Source: Terrimicrobium sacchariphilum | GTDB lineage: Bacteria; Verrucomicrobiota; Verrucomicrobiia; Chthoniobacterales; Terrimicrobiaceae | NCBI RefSeq assembly: GCF_001613545.1 | Contig: NZ_BDCO01000003.1 | Location: 1-64,000, forward strand | DNA: 64,000 nucleotides | Direction of reading: 5' to 3' | Shown here: positions 45,577-53,048 of the stretch, one piece after another | Position numbering within the stretch: position 1 is the first letter of the stretch | How the letters are laid out: the number at the start of each line of letters is the position of its first letter | Translations under genes and position numbers: made by a program | The notes under the pieces: model-generated | Database searches by the model: none | What the model was told of the DNA's origin: nothing | What the model saw: only the letters and a program-made list of their open reading frames with translations

Positions 45577-45996
45577 ATGGCAGGTGGTGGTGTATCAGAA
45601 GACGGAGATGTCGGATTCCAAATCGCACCGATGGTGGACGTGGTGTTCGTGCTCCTTCTCTTCTTCATGGCTTCGGCCGGTTCTCAGATCAAACCCCGCG
45701 AGTTGACCATCAACCTCCCGAGTGGCAAGTCTGCCCCGGGTATCGATGTTCCCAAGACTCCTCTCATCATCGACATCTTCCCGGACGGCAAGGTGCAGAT
45801 GAACAACAAGGTCTACGACACTCCGGGCAGCCGCGAACTTCCCGAGCTCCGGGCCAAGCTCGCCGACACAATCAACAAGTTCGGTGACAAGGACCCCGTC
45901 ATCATTCGTCCCGATCCGCAGACCCGTCACGATCGGATCATCGACGTGCTTAATGCGGCGGCCGCCTCGGGTGTGAAAAACCTCACGTTCAGCTAG
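45577..45996 (+). CDS. ExbD/TolR family protein, second of three
   Basis: A 139-residue ExbD with an N-terminal GGGVSEDGDVGFQIAP stretch, the membrane helix Asp in PMVDVVFVLLLFFM, and a periplasmic domain (IIDIFPDGKVQMNNKVYD, then DPVIIRPDPQTRHDRIIDVL). It is much closer to the third copy than to the first. A strong terminator follows 27 bases after its stop. Confidence 0.9.
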   Translation: MAGGGVSEDGDVGFQIAPMVDVVFVLLLFFMASAGSQIKPRELTINLPSGKSAPGIDVPKTPLIIDIFPDGKVQMNNKVYDTPGSRELPELRAKLADTINKFGDKDPVIIRPDPQTRHDRIIDVLNAAAASGVKNLTFS

Positions 45997-46023
45997 GCGC
46001 GCAACGTCAGGGAATTGCTTTTC

Positions 46024-46057
46024 AAACGCCTCCGTCCTCACCGGGCGGGGGCGTTTT
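46024..46057 (+). terminator. Rho-independent terminator between exbD copies two and three
   Basis: AAACGCC (46,024-46,030) pairs with GGCGTTT (46,050-46,056), and the stem extends inward through G-U and G-C pairs to about 14 bp with the 5-base loop TCACC. The TTTT at 46,054-46,057 overlaps the end of the stem. It separates the third exbD from the first two. Confidence 0.78.
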
Positions 46058-46111
46058 GCTTTCTCGACTTCTCCGGTCTTCTTCGCTAGTCTCCGGTCAA
46101 CCCCTCAAAAT

Positions 46112-46528
46112 ATGGCTGGAAACATTTCCTCGGAAGAAGGAGACGTCGGCTTTCAGATCGCGCCCATGGTGGACGTCGTGTTCGTCCTCTTGTTGTTTTT
46201 CATGGCTGCTGCCGGATCTCAGGTCATCAACAAGGAACTCACTGTCACGCTGCCCAGCGGTGCGACCTCCGACCGACCGCAGGAGAAAGTCCCGCTCATC
46301 ATCGACATCTTTCCCGACGGCAAGGTGCAGATGAACAACAAGGTTTACGACGCGTTTTCCAGCCGGGACCTGCCGGAACTGCAAGCCAAGCTCGCCGAGG
46401 CTGTCGCAAAATTCGGCGACAAGGACCCCGTCATCGTGCGTCCCGACCCACAGAGTCGCCACGAACGCATCATGGATGTCCTCAATGCCGCGACCGCAGC
46501 GGGTATAAAAAAACTCTCCTTCAGCTAG
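46112..46528 (+). CDS. ExbD/TolR family protein, third of three
   Basis: A 138-residue ExbD nearly collinear with the second copy: both share VGFQIAPMVDVVFVLLLFFM, the IIDIFPDGKVQMNNKVYD segment, FGDKDPVI and a C-terminal FS. The periplasmic N-terminal loop has diverged (TLPSGATSDRPQEK). This is a recent tandem duplication. Because a terminator precedes it, it probably has its own promoter or is expressed by read-through at a lower level. Confidence 0.9.
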   Translation: MAGNISSEEGDVGFQIAPMVDVVFVLLLFFMAAAGSQVINKELTVTLPSGATSDRPQEKVPLIIDIFPDGKVQMNNKVYDAFSSRDLPELQAKLAEAVAKFGDKDPVIVRPDPQSRHERIMDVLNAATAAGIKKLSFS

Positions 46529-46551
46529 AACGGAGAGGGGAGGTGGAATCG

Positions 46552-46575
46552 GCGCTCCCGCCGAGACGGGAGCGC
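46552..46575. terminator. Hairpin between exbD and ndk
   Basis: A perfect 9-bp inverted repeat, GCGCTCCCG and CGGGAGCGC, with the 6-base loop CCGAGA, lies between the convergent third exbD and ndk. There is no T run on either side, so it is a structured boundary that may stop transcription from both sides rather than a classical terminator. Confidence 0.5.
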
Positions 46576-46597
46576 ACGAAAAGGAATTCCGAAAACC

Positions 46598-47041
46598 TTA
46601 CGGCTTCGTGGTGTAGCTCATCGCGTAATCGAAGAGTTCTTCGTCCTTGAAGAAGCGCTTCAACTCGATTTCCGCGTTCTCCGCGCTGTCGGAGGCATGG
46701 GCCACGTTGACCATCACGTCGACGCCAAAGTCGCCGCGGATCGTACCCTTGTCGGCCTTCTTGGAGTCCGTGGGTCCGAGGAGCGTACGCACGCGATCGA
46801 CTGCGTTGTCACCGGCGACGGCGAGGCCGACCACGGGAGACGACTGCATGAAGGCGACGATCTCGGGGAAGAAGGGCTTCGAGGCCAGGTGCGCGTAATG
46901 TTCGTTGAGGATCTCGCTGCTCAGGCGGAAGAGTTTGCATCCGCGGATCTGAAAACCTGCCTCCTCGAAACGCTTGATCACTTCGCCGACCTTGCGGCCA
47001 GTCACACAATCGGGTTTGAGAAGAATGAGAGATGTTTGCAT
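46598..47041 (-). CDS. ndk: Nucleoside diphosphate kinase
   Basis: A 147-residue enzyme, the usual Ndk length. It transfers the gamma-phosphate of ATP to other nucleoside diphosphates through a phospho-histidine. The active His115 is in NVAHASDS (family NxxHxSDS). The N-terminal strand LILLKPD has the phosphate-binding Lys, and the C-terminal part has the usual ELFDY (family ElxdW/Y). It stands alone, 61 bases downstream of the amt stop and in the same direction. Confidence 0.95.
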   Translation of the reverse strand: MQTSLILLKPDCVTGRKVGEVIKRFEEAGFQIRGCKLFRLSSEILNEHYAHLASKPFFPEIVAFMQSSPVVGLAVAGDNAVDRVRTLLGPTDSKKADKGTIRGDFGVDVMVNVAHASDSAENAEIELKRFFKDEELFDYAMSYTTKP

Positions 47042-47102
47042 CGGCGCGGAAGTCTAGCCGTCCGCCCGCCCTCGGGAAGGAGAATCTTTTGAGGCCTGGT
47101 CG

Positions 47103-48656
47103 TCACGGCAAACCCTGCTCTCCCGTGATGAAGTCCGGATAGGCCGCTCCCGAGTGCTCGGTGAAGTCGAGTCCGAGATCCTGCTCATCCTCGCTGGCTC
47201 GTAATCCCACGATCTTGTCGATGAGGAGAAACCCGATGAACGACGCCCCGAAGGCTGCCGCCGTGATGCTGGCCACGCCCAGCGCCTGCACGCCGAGTTG
47301 ATGCGGGGAAAATCCCGCTTCATTGAAAATCGCCACCGACAGGATACCCCACCAGCCGCAGAAGAGATGCACCGGTACCGCACCGACGGCATCGTCGATC
47401 TTGAGTCGTTCCAGCAGGAGCGACCCAAAGGTCGCTATTACGCCGGCGACCAGCCCGATTACCAAAGCCGAGGCCGGGGCGACCAGGTTGCAGTTTGCTG
47501 TGATTCCGACCAGTCCACCCAGCGCTCCATTGATCGTCATGCCGAGATCGGGCCGGCCCTGGTGCAGCCACATGGCAAACATACCTGCGATCGCCCCCGC
47601 CGCCGGGGCGATCGTGGTGTTGACCGCGATGCGGCCGATATTTACATCGCCGACCAGCGTTGAACCCGGATTGAACCCATACCATCCCAGCCAGAGGATG
47701 AAGACGCCCAGGGTTGCGAGCGGCATGTTGTGACCGCTGATGAGATTGGCCGTGCCATCGGACTTGAAGCGACCGATTCGAGGTCCGACCACCAGTACCC
47801 CCGCCAGCGCCGCCGCTCCTCCGATCGAGTGTACGACGCTCGATCCTGCAAAATCCAGGTAGCCGAGTTGCTCCAGCCAGCCCTTGCCTCCGCCATAGCC
47901 AAACGCCCCGCCGAAGCTGCCCCAGGCCCAGTGCCCTATTACCGGGTAGAGTACGCCTGTGATGAGCGCTGTAAAAATCAGATAGCCGACGAACTTTGTC
48001 CGCTCCGCCATCGCACCCGAGATGATCGTCGCCGCCGTGCCGCAGAAGACGAGCTGAAAGAACCAGAACGACCACAGCATGTTATTCGCGGGCACGTCCG
48101 AGATCCAGAACGGACCCGTGCCAAACAGTCCTGCCACCGAGTGCCCAAACATCAGCCCAAACCCGAGGAAGAGGAAACACAGCGTGCCCACGCAGAAATC
48201 CAGGAAGTTCTTCATGCAGATGTTGATTGCGTTCTTGGCCCGGGTGAATCCCAGCTCCAGCATGCAAAATCCCGCCTGCATGAAAAAGACCAGCGCCGCC
48301 GTGAGCACGATCCACACGGCGTTCACACTTGTCTGCGCGGACTTATCCTCTGCTGATGCTTGGGTTTCTGGCGCTGCGGGAGCCGTTGCGAGCTTCGTCT
48401 CCAGCTCCCTTAATCTCGCCTCCAGCGCGCTGACGTCCGGGGTGGCCGCAACTGTCCCCGCCTTGCCCAGCGTTTTCTCGATCCCGCCGATACGACGGAG
48501 GATCTCATTGGAGTTCTCGATCAGCGTGGCCTGGCTCTTCTCACTCCGCTGCATGAAGTTTTCCATGGCGGGCTGCGGAACTGGCGTCGCGTCCTGGGCG
48601 GTCAGCCCGGCGACGCCGAGGGCGAGGGCGGCGAGGATGGCGTGCGGGTGTTTCAT
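47103..48656 (-). CDS. amt: Ammonium transporter with a periplasmic N-terminal extension
   Basis: A 517-residue protein. Residues about 120-500 are the Amt/MEP/Rh channel with the twin-His pore: the first His in GSSVVHSIGG next to the Asp of LDFAGS, and the second in VPVHLFCGWWG. The FCMLELGFTRAKN opening is typical. Ahead of this is a signal peptide (AILAALALGVAGLTAQ) and about 95 extra residues with a coiled coil (NSNEILRRIGGIEKTLGKAG, ALEARLRELETKLATAP). Most Amt proteins lack such a leader domain. No glnB/glnK gene lies next to it, which is uncommon. The start overlaps the upstream Roadblock-like gene by 4 bases. Confidence 0.93.
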   Translation of the reverse strand: MKHPHAILAALALGVAGLTAQDATPVPQPAMENFMQRSEKSQATLIENSNEILRRIGGIEKTLGKAGTVAATPDVSALEARLRELETKLATAPAAPETQASAEDKSAQTSVNAVWIVLTAALVFFMQAGFCMLELGFTRAKNAINICMKNFLDFCVGTLCFLFLGFGLMFGHSVAGLFGTGPFWISDVPANNMLWSFWFFQLVFCGTAATIISGAMAERTKFVGYLIFTALITGVLYPVIGHWAWGSFGGAFGYGGGKGWLEQLGYLDFAGSSVVHSIGGAAALAGVLVVGPRIGRFKSDGTANLISGHNMPLATLGVFILWLGWYGFNPGSTLVGDVNIGRIAVNTTIAPAAGAIAGMFAMWLHQGRPDLGMTINGALGGLVGITANCNLVAPASALVIGLVAGVIATFGSLLLERLKIDDAVGAVPVHLFCGWWGILSVAIFNEAGFSPHQLGVQALGVASITAAAFGASFIGFLLIDKIVGLRASEDEQDLGLDFTEHSGAAYPDFITGEQGLP

Positions 48657-49321
48657 GAGTTGAAGGTATTGAGAAATTCCGAGCTGAGCGCGTCGCGTTT
48701 TCCCCGATTGGGGACGTAATCAAGGATCGCCAGTCCGATGCGTCGCGCATCATCGCGCTTGAGCTCGCCATTGATCGGCGTTGTCTCCTTGCTCATGGCG
48801 CGCTGGATCAGCTTGGCCGCCTGGGCCTGCCCTGTGACCCGGCTGAGCAGCCCGGTGACGATCTTTTCAAACTCCGCCCGTTTTATCATGGGCGACCCTT
48901 CCTCCTGCTGGGGTATTGACTGGGCCTCCGCCTTCGTTGCGAGTACGGGAGGCGGAGTTGCGGAGTTGGTCGGCGCTGGCAGCATTTCCAGCTCCATCAG
49001 CAGTCGCGTGGCCCGGGCGCTGACGAGGTCGATATCCGCAGCGGGCGTCAGAAGCACCGAGAGACGCGTGTTCCCCCGCGAGAGAATGAGCAGCCGATAA
49101 TTTTCAAATCCGGCGCAGATCTGCCATAGCGCCCGGTCCACGCTCTCGTAGCCGGAGACGAGGTGATTTACCCGCGCTGCGAAATTTGCCACCCGCTCAT
49201 CGGAGTAGGGGAGATCGTGATTCATCACCAGCGCACCTGTTTGCAGGCACGATCCGGAGACTCCGGGTTGGGAATACAGATCTGCGAGATTCTTGCGGAG
49301 AGTGTCGGGTGTTACAGCCAT
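48653..49321 (-). CDS. Roadblock/LC7-like domain protein
   Basis: A 222-residue soluble protein. Residues about 5-112 show the alternation of Roadblock/LC7 (MglB-like) domains: LRKNLADLYSQPGVSG, TGALVMNHDLPYSDERVANF, then YRLLILSRGNTRLSVLLTP and a final helix. A Pro/Thr-rich linker leads to a second helical domain (MIKRAEFEKIVTGLLSRVTGQ, then DDARRIGLAILDYVPNRGKRD). Roadblock domains often regulate small GTPases or sit in signalling complexes; no GTPase gene is adjacent. It starts 13 bases after the upstream small gene and overlaps amt by ATGA. The fold call is by pattern. Confidence 0.5.
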   Translation of the reverse strand: MAVTPDTLRKNLADLYSQPGVSGSCLQTGALVMNHDLPYSDERVANFAARVNHLVSGYESVDRALWQICAGFENYRLLILSRGNTRLSVLLTPAADIDLVSARATRLLMELEMLPAPTNSATPPPVLATKAEAQSIPQQEEGSPMIKRAEFEKIVTGLLSRVTGQAQAAKLIQRAMSKETTPINGELKRDDARRIGLAILDYVPNRGKRDALSSEFLNTFNS

Positions 49322-49334
49322 GCGACTCTCCTGC

Positions 49335-49652
49335 CTAGTTCAGGTCATTCAGGATCTGGCCGACGCCCTGGTGCGCCCGGGTGAGGAGAATCACGGTTTC
49401 CCCATTCTTGGCGTATCGATAGGAGCTTTGCCTTCCCGCCTCGGTGATCGAGACAAACTCCGGCGAGCCCGTCATCAATAACGACGAAAACTCGTCGAGG
49501 TAGTCCTTCAGATAGTCGGCTTCGTATATGACCATGCGCGCCTCTTCCTGGTGTTCTTGCTCGAACACAGGCGCACAGGCCGATGCGATCTCCTTGTTCG
49601 GCCCGAGGCGGATATGAATCGTCTCCTTGACCGAGAGTAATCCCTGACTCAT
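49335..49652 (-). CDS. Small soluble protein in the amt operon
   Basis: A protein of about 105 residues from the ATG at 49,652 (MSQGLLSVKETIHIRLGP); an in-frame ATG at 49,676 is possible. It is a mixed alpha/beta sequence, with IYEADYLKDYLDEFSSLLMTG and NGETVILLTRAHQGVGQILND. It may be another small Roadblock-like module, since its end resembles the second half of that fold, but the match is weak. It lies between glyQS (ends 49,705) and the Roadblock-like gene, all on the minus strand. Confidence 0.55.
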   Translation of the reverse strand: MSQGLLSVKETIHIRLGPNKEIASACAPVFEQEHQEEARMVIYEADYLKDYLDEFSSLLMTGSPEFVSITEAGRQSSYRYAKNGETVILLTRAHQGVGQILNDLN

Positions 49653-49704
49653 CGCGTGGCCGGAAGCAGCTTCCATGCCACGCGGTTTTGTTAGCTTCCC
49701 GAAT

Positions 49705-51066
49705 CTAGAGGATGGCAGCCGCGAGACGCGGCAGAAGCTCATCAATAGAGACGCGTTCCTGTTGCATGGAGTCGCGATGACGCAGCGTCACGGTGTCCGC
49801 TTTTTCCGGTCCGTTTTCGCCTACGGTATCAAAATCGACAGTCACGCAGAACGGCGTGCCCGCCTCGTCCTGACGGCGATAGCGGCGACCGATGGCTCCC
49901 GCCTCATCGTAGGAGACCGCCATGTGCGGGCGCAGCTTCGCGACGACTTCCTTGGCTTTCGCCACCAGCTCGGGCTTGTTCTTGAGCAGCGGGAAGATGC
50001 CGACCTTGATCGGGGCCATGCGCGGATGGAAGCGCAGCACGGTGCGCACCTCGCTCTTGCCGTTTTCATCGGTGACGGTTTCCTCGTCGAAGGCTTCGCA
50101 AAGCAGCGCCAGCGTGGTGCGGTCCACGCCTGCGCTCGGCTCGACCACGTGCGGGACGAACTTCTCGTTCTTCTCCTGGTCGTGGTACTCGAGCGGCTTG
50201 CCGCTCGCCTCGATGTGACGCGAGAGATCGTAATCCGTGCGGTACGCGATGCCTTCCAGCTCGCTCACGCCGAAGGGGAATTCGTATTCCAGGTCGTATG
50301 TCTTCTTGGAGTAGAAGGCGCGCTCGCCGTCCGGGATGTCGACGACGTGGATCTTGTCGCGCGGGATGCCGATGTCTTCGTAGAATTTCAAGCGCTGCTC
50401 GAGCCAGTAATCCGTCAGCGCAAGGCCGTCCTCGGCGCGGCAGAAATACTCGATCTCCATCTGCTCAAACTCCCGCGAGCGGAAGATGTAGTTGCGCGGG
50501 TTGATCTCATTGCGAAACGCCTTGCCGATCTGCGCGATGCCAAAGGGCAGCTTCTGGCGCGAGGTGTCGAGCACGTTGCGAAACTGCACGAACATCGCCT
50601 GCGCCGTCTCGGGGCGGAGATACACGAGGTTGTCATCGCTCTCGAGCGGGCCCGCGTAGCTCTTGAACATGAGGTTGAAGGCGCGGGGCTCCGTCAGGTC
50701 GCGGCTGCCGCAGTTCGGGCAGTACTTCGTGCCGTCTTTCTCCGGCAGTTGGTCGGCGCGGTGGCGGGCCTTGCACGATTTGCAGTCCACCATCGGGTCG
50801 GAAAAAGTCTCCTCGTGGCCGCTGGCCTTCCACACCGCGCGGTTCATGATGATCGAGCCATCCATGCCGACCATGTCGTCACGTTCGCGCACATTGCGCC
50901 GCCACCAGAAATCTTTCAGGTTGCGCTTGAGCTCGACGCCGAGGGGTCCGAAGTCCCAAAAGCCGTTCAGGCCGCCGTAAATCTCGGAGGACTGGAAGAT
51001 GAAGCCCCTCCTTTTGCAGAGGCTCACGATTTTCTCCATTCGCTGGGATGCGGGATCTTTGGACAT
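49705..51066 (-). CDS. glyQS: Glycine-tRNA ligase, single-chain (alpha-2) type
   Basis: A 453-residue class II aminoacyl-tRNA synthetase from the ATG at 51,066 (MSKDPASQRMEKI). Marks of the eukaryote/archaeal-like homodimer are IYGGLNGFWDFGPLG, KDFWWRRNV, the zinc-type Cys pairs CKSC and CPNC, ETAQAMFVQF with NVLDTSRQKLPF, FRNEINPRNYIFRSREFEQMEIE (motif 2), and the anticodon-binding domain in the C-terminus. It differs from the alpha2-beta2 GlyQ/GlyS type. Upstream in-frame codons run into the divergent TolB-like gene region and are not used. It appears first in the operon that ends with amt. Confidence 0.93.
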   Translation of the reverse strand: MSKDPASQRMEKIVSLCKRRGFIFQSSEIYGGLNGFWDFGPLGVELKRNLKDFWWRRNVRERDDMVGMDGSIIMNRAVWKASGHEETFSDPMVDCKSCKARHRADQLPEKDGTKYCPNCGSRDLTEPRAFNLMFKSYAGPLESDDNLVYLRPETAQAMFVQFRNVLDTSRQKLPFGIAQIGKAFRNEINPRNYIFRSREFEQMEIEYFCRAEDGLALTDYWLEQRLKFYEDIGIPRDKIHVVDIPDGERAFYSKKTYDLEYEFPFGVSELEGIAYRTDYDLSRHIEASGKPLEYHDQEKNEKFVPHVVEPSAGVDRTTLALLCEAFDEETVTDENGKSEVRTVLRFHPRMAPIKVGIFPLLKNKPELVAKAKEVVAKLRPHMAVSYDEAGAIGRRYRRQDEAGTPFCVTVDFDTVGENGPEKADTVTLRHRDSMQQERVSIDELLPRLAAAIL

Positions 51067-51184
51067 AGGTAGGAACTGGCGAATTAACCACGGATCACCA
51101 TCCCAAGGGGAGCTTTTTTCCGTCTTTTCCTCCGCCTTTCCCGGTTGCCGTGTTGCCCGGATTCTGCCCAACATCCGCTCTGCC

Positions 51185-52042
51185 ATGCGCACCGTGCTTC
51201 TCTCCCTGGCCGCATTCCTAGCGGTCGTCACGATTTCTCCCGCCCAGATCGCCTACGAATCCCTGGGATGGATTTACCTCCACGCCGAGGGCGGCAATCC
51301 GAAAAAGCTCGTCCAGGGCGTCTACCCCGCCTTCTCCCCGGATGGCCAAGCAATCGCCTACAATACTCAGGATGAAGACGGCGCCCGCCACATTGCCATT
51401 TACGATCTGGCCTCGGGCAAATCCCCCGTGCCCAATATCCCGGGCGACAACTCCTACGGCCCTTCGTGGTCCCCGGATGGCAAAAAACTCGCCTTTCATA
51501 TTTTCAACAACGACCGCTGGGATATCGGCATCATCGGCGCGGATGGCTCCGGGTTCTTCCGGCTGCCGGTCGGGAAAGAAGTGTGGTCTCCCTCCTGGGC
51601 GCCCGACGGCCAGTCCCTTTACGCCCACGACATGGATACGATCTATCAGATCTCTCTCGCAGGTAAGGCGCTCAAGACCTGGCCGGTCAGCCTCTTCGGT
51701 CCCGGTGCCAGCATGAGCAGCGGCAGCTCGCTCGCGGTTTCGCCGGACGGAAAATCTCTGCTCGTCGAGGTCGATGGCGATGAGGATGTAAAGATCAAGG
51801 ACTGGGACGGCCCGCCGTCCGCCCTCTGGACGATGGACCTCCAGACCGGTGCGCGCCAGCGCATCGGCTCGCGCAGCCTTCTCGCCTGGTCCGGCTGCTG
51901 GGAATCCGCCAACAGCATCATCTGCAACGGCGCGACTGAGAAAAAACCTCAGCCTGCGATTTATCGCATCACCCTGCCCGACGGCGCGTTTTCCCTGGTC
52001 CTTCCCATTGGCGGGCAGCCCTCCGTCGTGCCTGCGCGGTAG
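51185..52042 (+). CDS. Secreted TolB-like beta-propeller protein
   Basis: A protein of about 285 residues from the ATG at 51,185 (signal MRTVLLSLAAFLAVVTISPAQ). It contains repeated WD40-like/TolB blades with the FSPDGQAIAY, WSPDGKKLAF, WAPDGQSLYA and VSPDGKSLLV pattern. Only about four to five blades are present, so it is shorter than TolB (about 430 residues, with an N-terminal alpha/beta domain). It is probably a periplasmic binding protein; the partner is unknown. Divergent from glyQS and convergent with ppk2, with 15 bases between stops. Confidence 0.8.
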   Translation: MRTVLLSLAAFLAVVTISPAQIAYESLGWIYLHAEGGNPKKLVQGVYPAFSPDGQAIAYNTQDEDGARHIAIYDLASGKSPVPNIPGDNSYGPSWSPDGKKLAFHIFNNDRWDIGIIGADGSGFFRLPVGKEVWSPSWAPDGQSLYAHDMDTIYQISLAGKALKTWPVSLFGPGASMSSGSSLAVSPDGKSLLVEVDGDEDVKIKDWDGPPSALWTMDLQTGARQRIGSRSLLAWSGCWESANSIICNGATEKKPQPAIYRITLPDGAFSLVLPIGGQPSVVPAR

Positions 52043-52057
52043 CGGGACGGCTCAGGA

Positions 52058-53026
52058 TCAGGAAAGGTTCGTGCCGGGATCGTCCTTGGGCAGGTAGGGC
52101 TGGGGGATGATCATGTCCTCCGGTACCGGCAGCCGGTGATAATCGGAGTGGTGTACACGTGGCGGCAACTCGATCGGGGTGTATTCGACCTGCTGGTACG
52201 GGATCAGGCTCAGCATGTGGCTGATGCAGTTCAGGCGAGCCAGCTTCTTGTCCGTCGCGGGTACCACCCACCAGCGAGCCTCCGGGATGTGCGTGCGTTC
52301 CAGCATCACTTCCTTGGCTTTGGTGTAGTCCTCCCAGCGGCGGCGCGATTCGAGATCCATCGGGCTGAGCTTCCAGTGCTTGAGCGGATCACTCACGCGG
52401 CACTGAAAGCGAAACTCCTGCTCTGTATCCGTGATGGAGAACCAATACTTGATCAGGCGGATGCCCGATCGGATCAGCATCTTTTCAAACTCTGGCACCG
52501 TGCGGAAAAACTCCTCGTAATCCTCATCGGAGCAAAAGCCCATCACCCGCTCGACTCCCGCGCGGTTGTACCAGCTGCGGTCAAAGAGCACCATTTCGCC
52601 CGCCGCCGGCAGGTGCGCGACGTACCGCTGAAAATACCATTGGGTGCGTTCGCGGCTGTTCGGTGCTGGCAGCGCGGCGACCCGGCACACCCGGGGATTC
52701 AGGCGCTGCGTGATGCGCTTGATCACGCCGCCCTTGCCTGCCGCGTCGCGCCCCTCGAAGATCACCACGATCTTTTCGCCCGACGCCACCACCCACTCCT
52801 GCATCTTTACCAGCTCGGATTGCAGCCGGAAGAGTTCGCGAAAATAAAAGTGCCGCTGGATCTTCTCATCCTCCATCTCCTCCAGCGTCTGCGGCGGATG
52901 GTATTCCGTGCGCCGATCCTCCATCTCGAGTTCCAGCTCCTCGTCGAAGCTGTCTATCATCTCGCGATGTGCTCGGGCGATGAGGTCTTGCGTGGATTGC
53001 TGGTTGTGCTTTTCGTCGGAGTTCAT
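52058..53026 (-). CDS. ppk2: Polyphosphate kinase 2 family protein
   Basis: A 322-residue PPK2. Walker A is GRDAAGKGG (about 92-100) and the Walker B region is FDRSWYNRAGVERVMGF (about 148-164). A family YWFSITDTEQEFRFQCRVSDP stretch and the lid helix follow. It is a one-domain enzyme that uses polyphosphate to phosphorylate nucleotides (or the reverse). The N-terminal ~55 residues are acidic and likely disordered. The MFS transporter gene ends 22 bases upstream of this start in the same direction, so the two may form an operon. Confidence 0.92.
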   Translation of the reverse strand: MNSDEKHNQQSTQDLIARAHREMIDSFDEELELEMEDRRTEYHPPQTLEEMEDEKIQRHFYFRELFRLQSELVKMQEWVVASGEKIVVIFEGRDAAGKGGVIKRITQRLNPRVCRVAALPAPNSRERTQWYFQRYVAHLPAAGEMVLFDRSWYNRAGVERVMGFCSDEDYEEFFRTVPEFEKMLIRSGIRLIKYWFSITDTEQEFRFQCRVSDPLKHWKLSPMDLESRRRWEDYTKAKEVMLERTHIPEARWWVVPATDKKLARLNCISHMLSLIPYQQVEYTPIELPPRVHHSDYHRLPVPEDMIIPQPYLPKDDPGTNLS

Positions 53027-53048
53027 GGCGTGGAAGGGATGGGATTTC

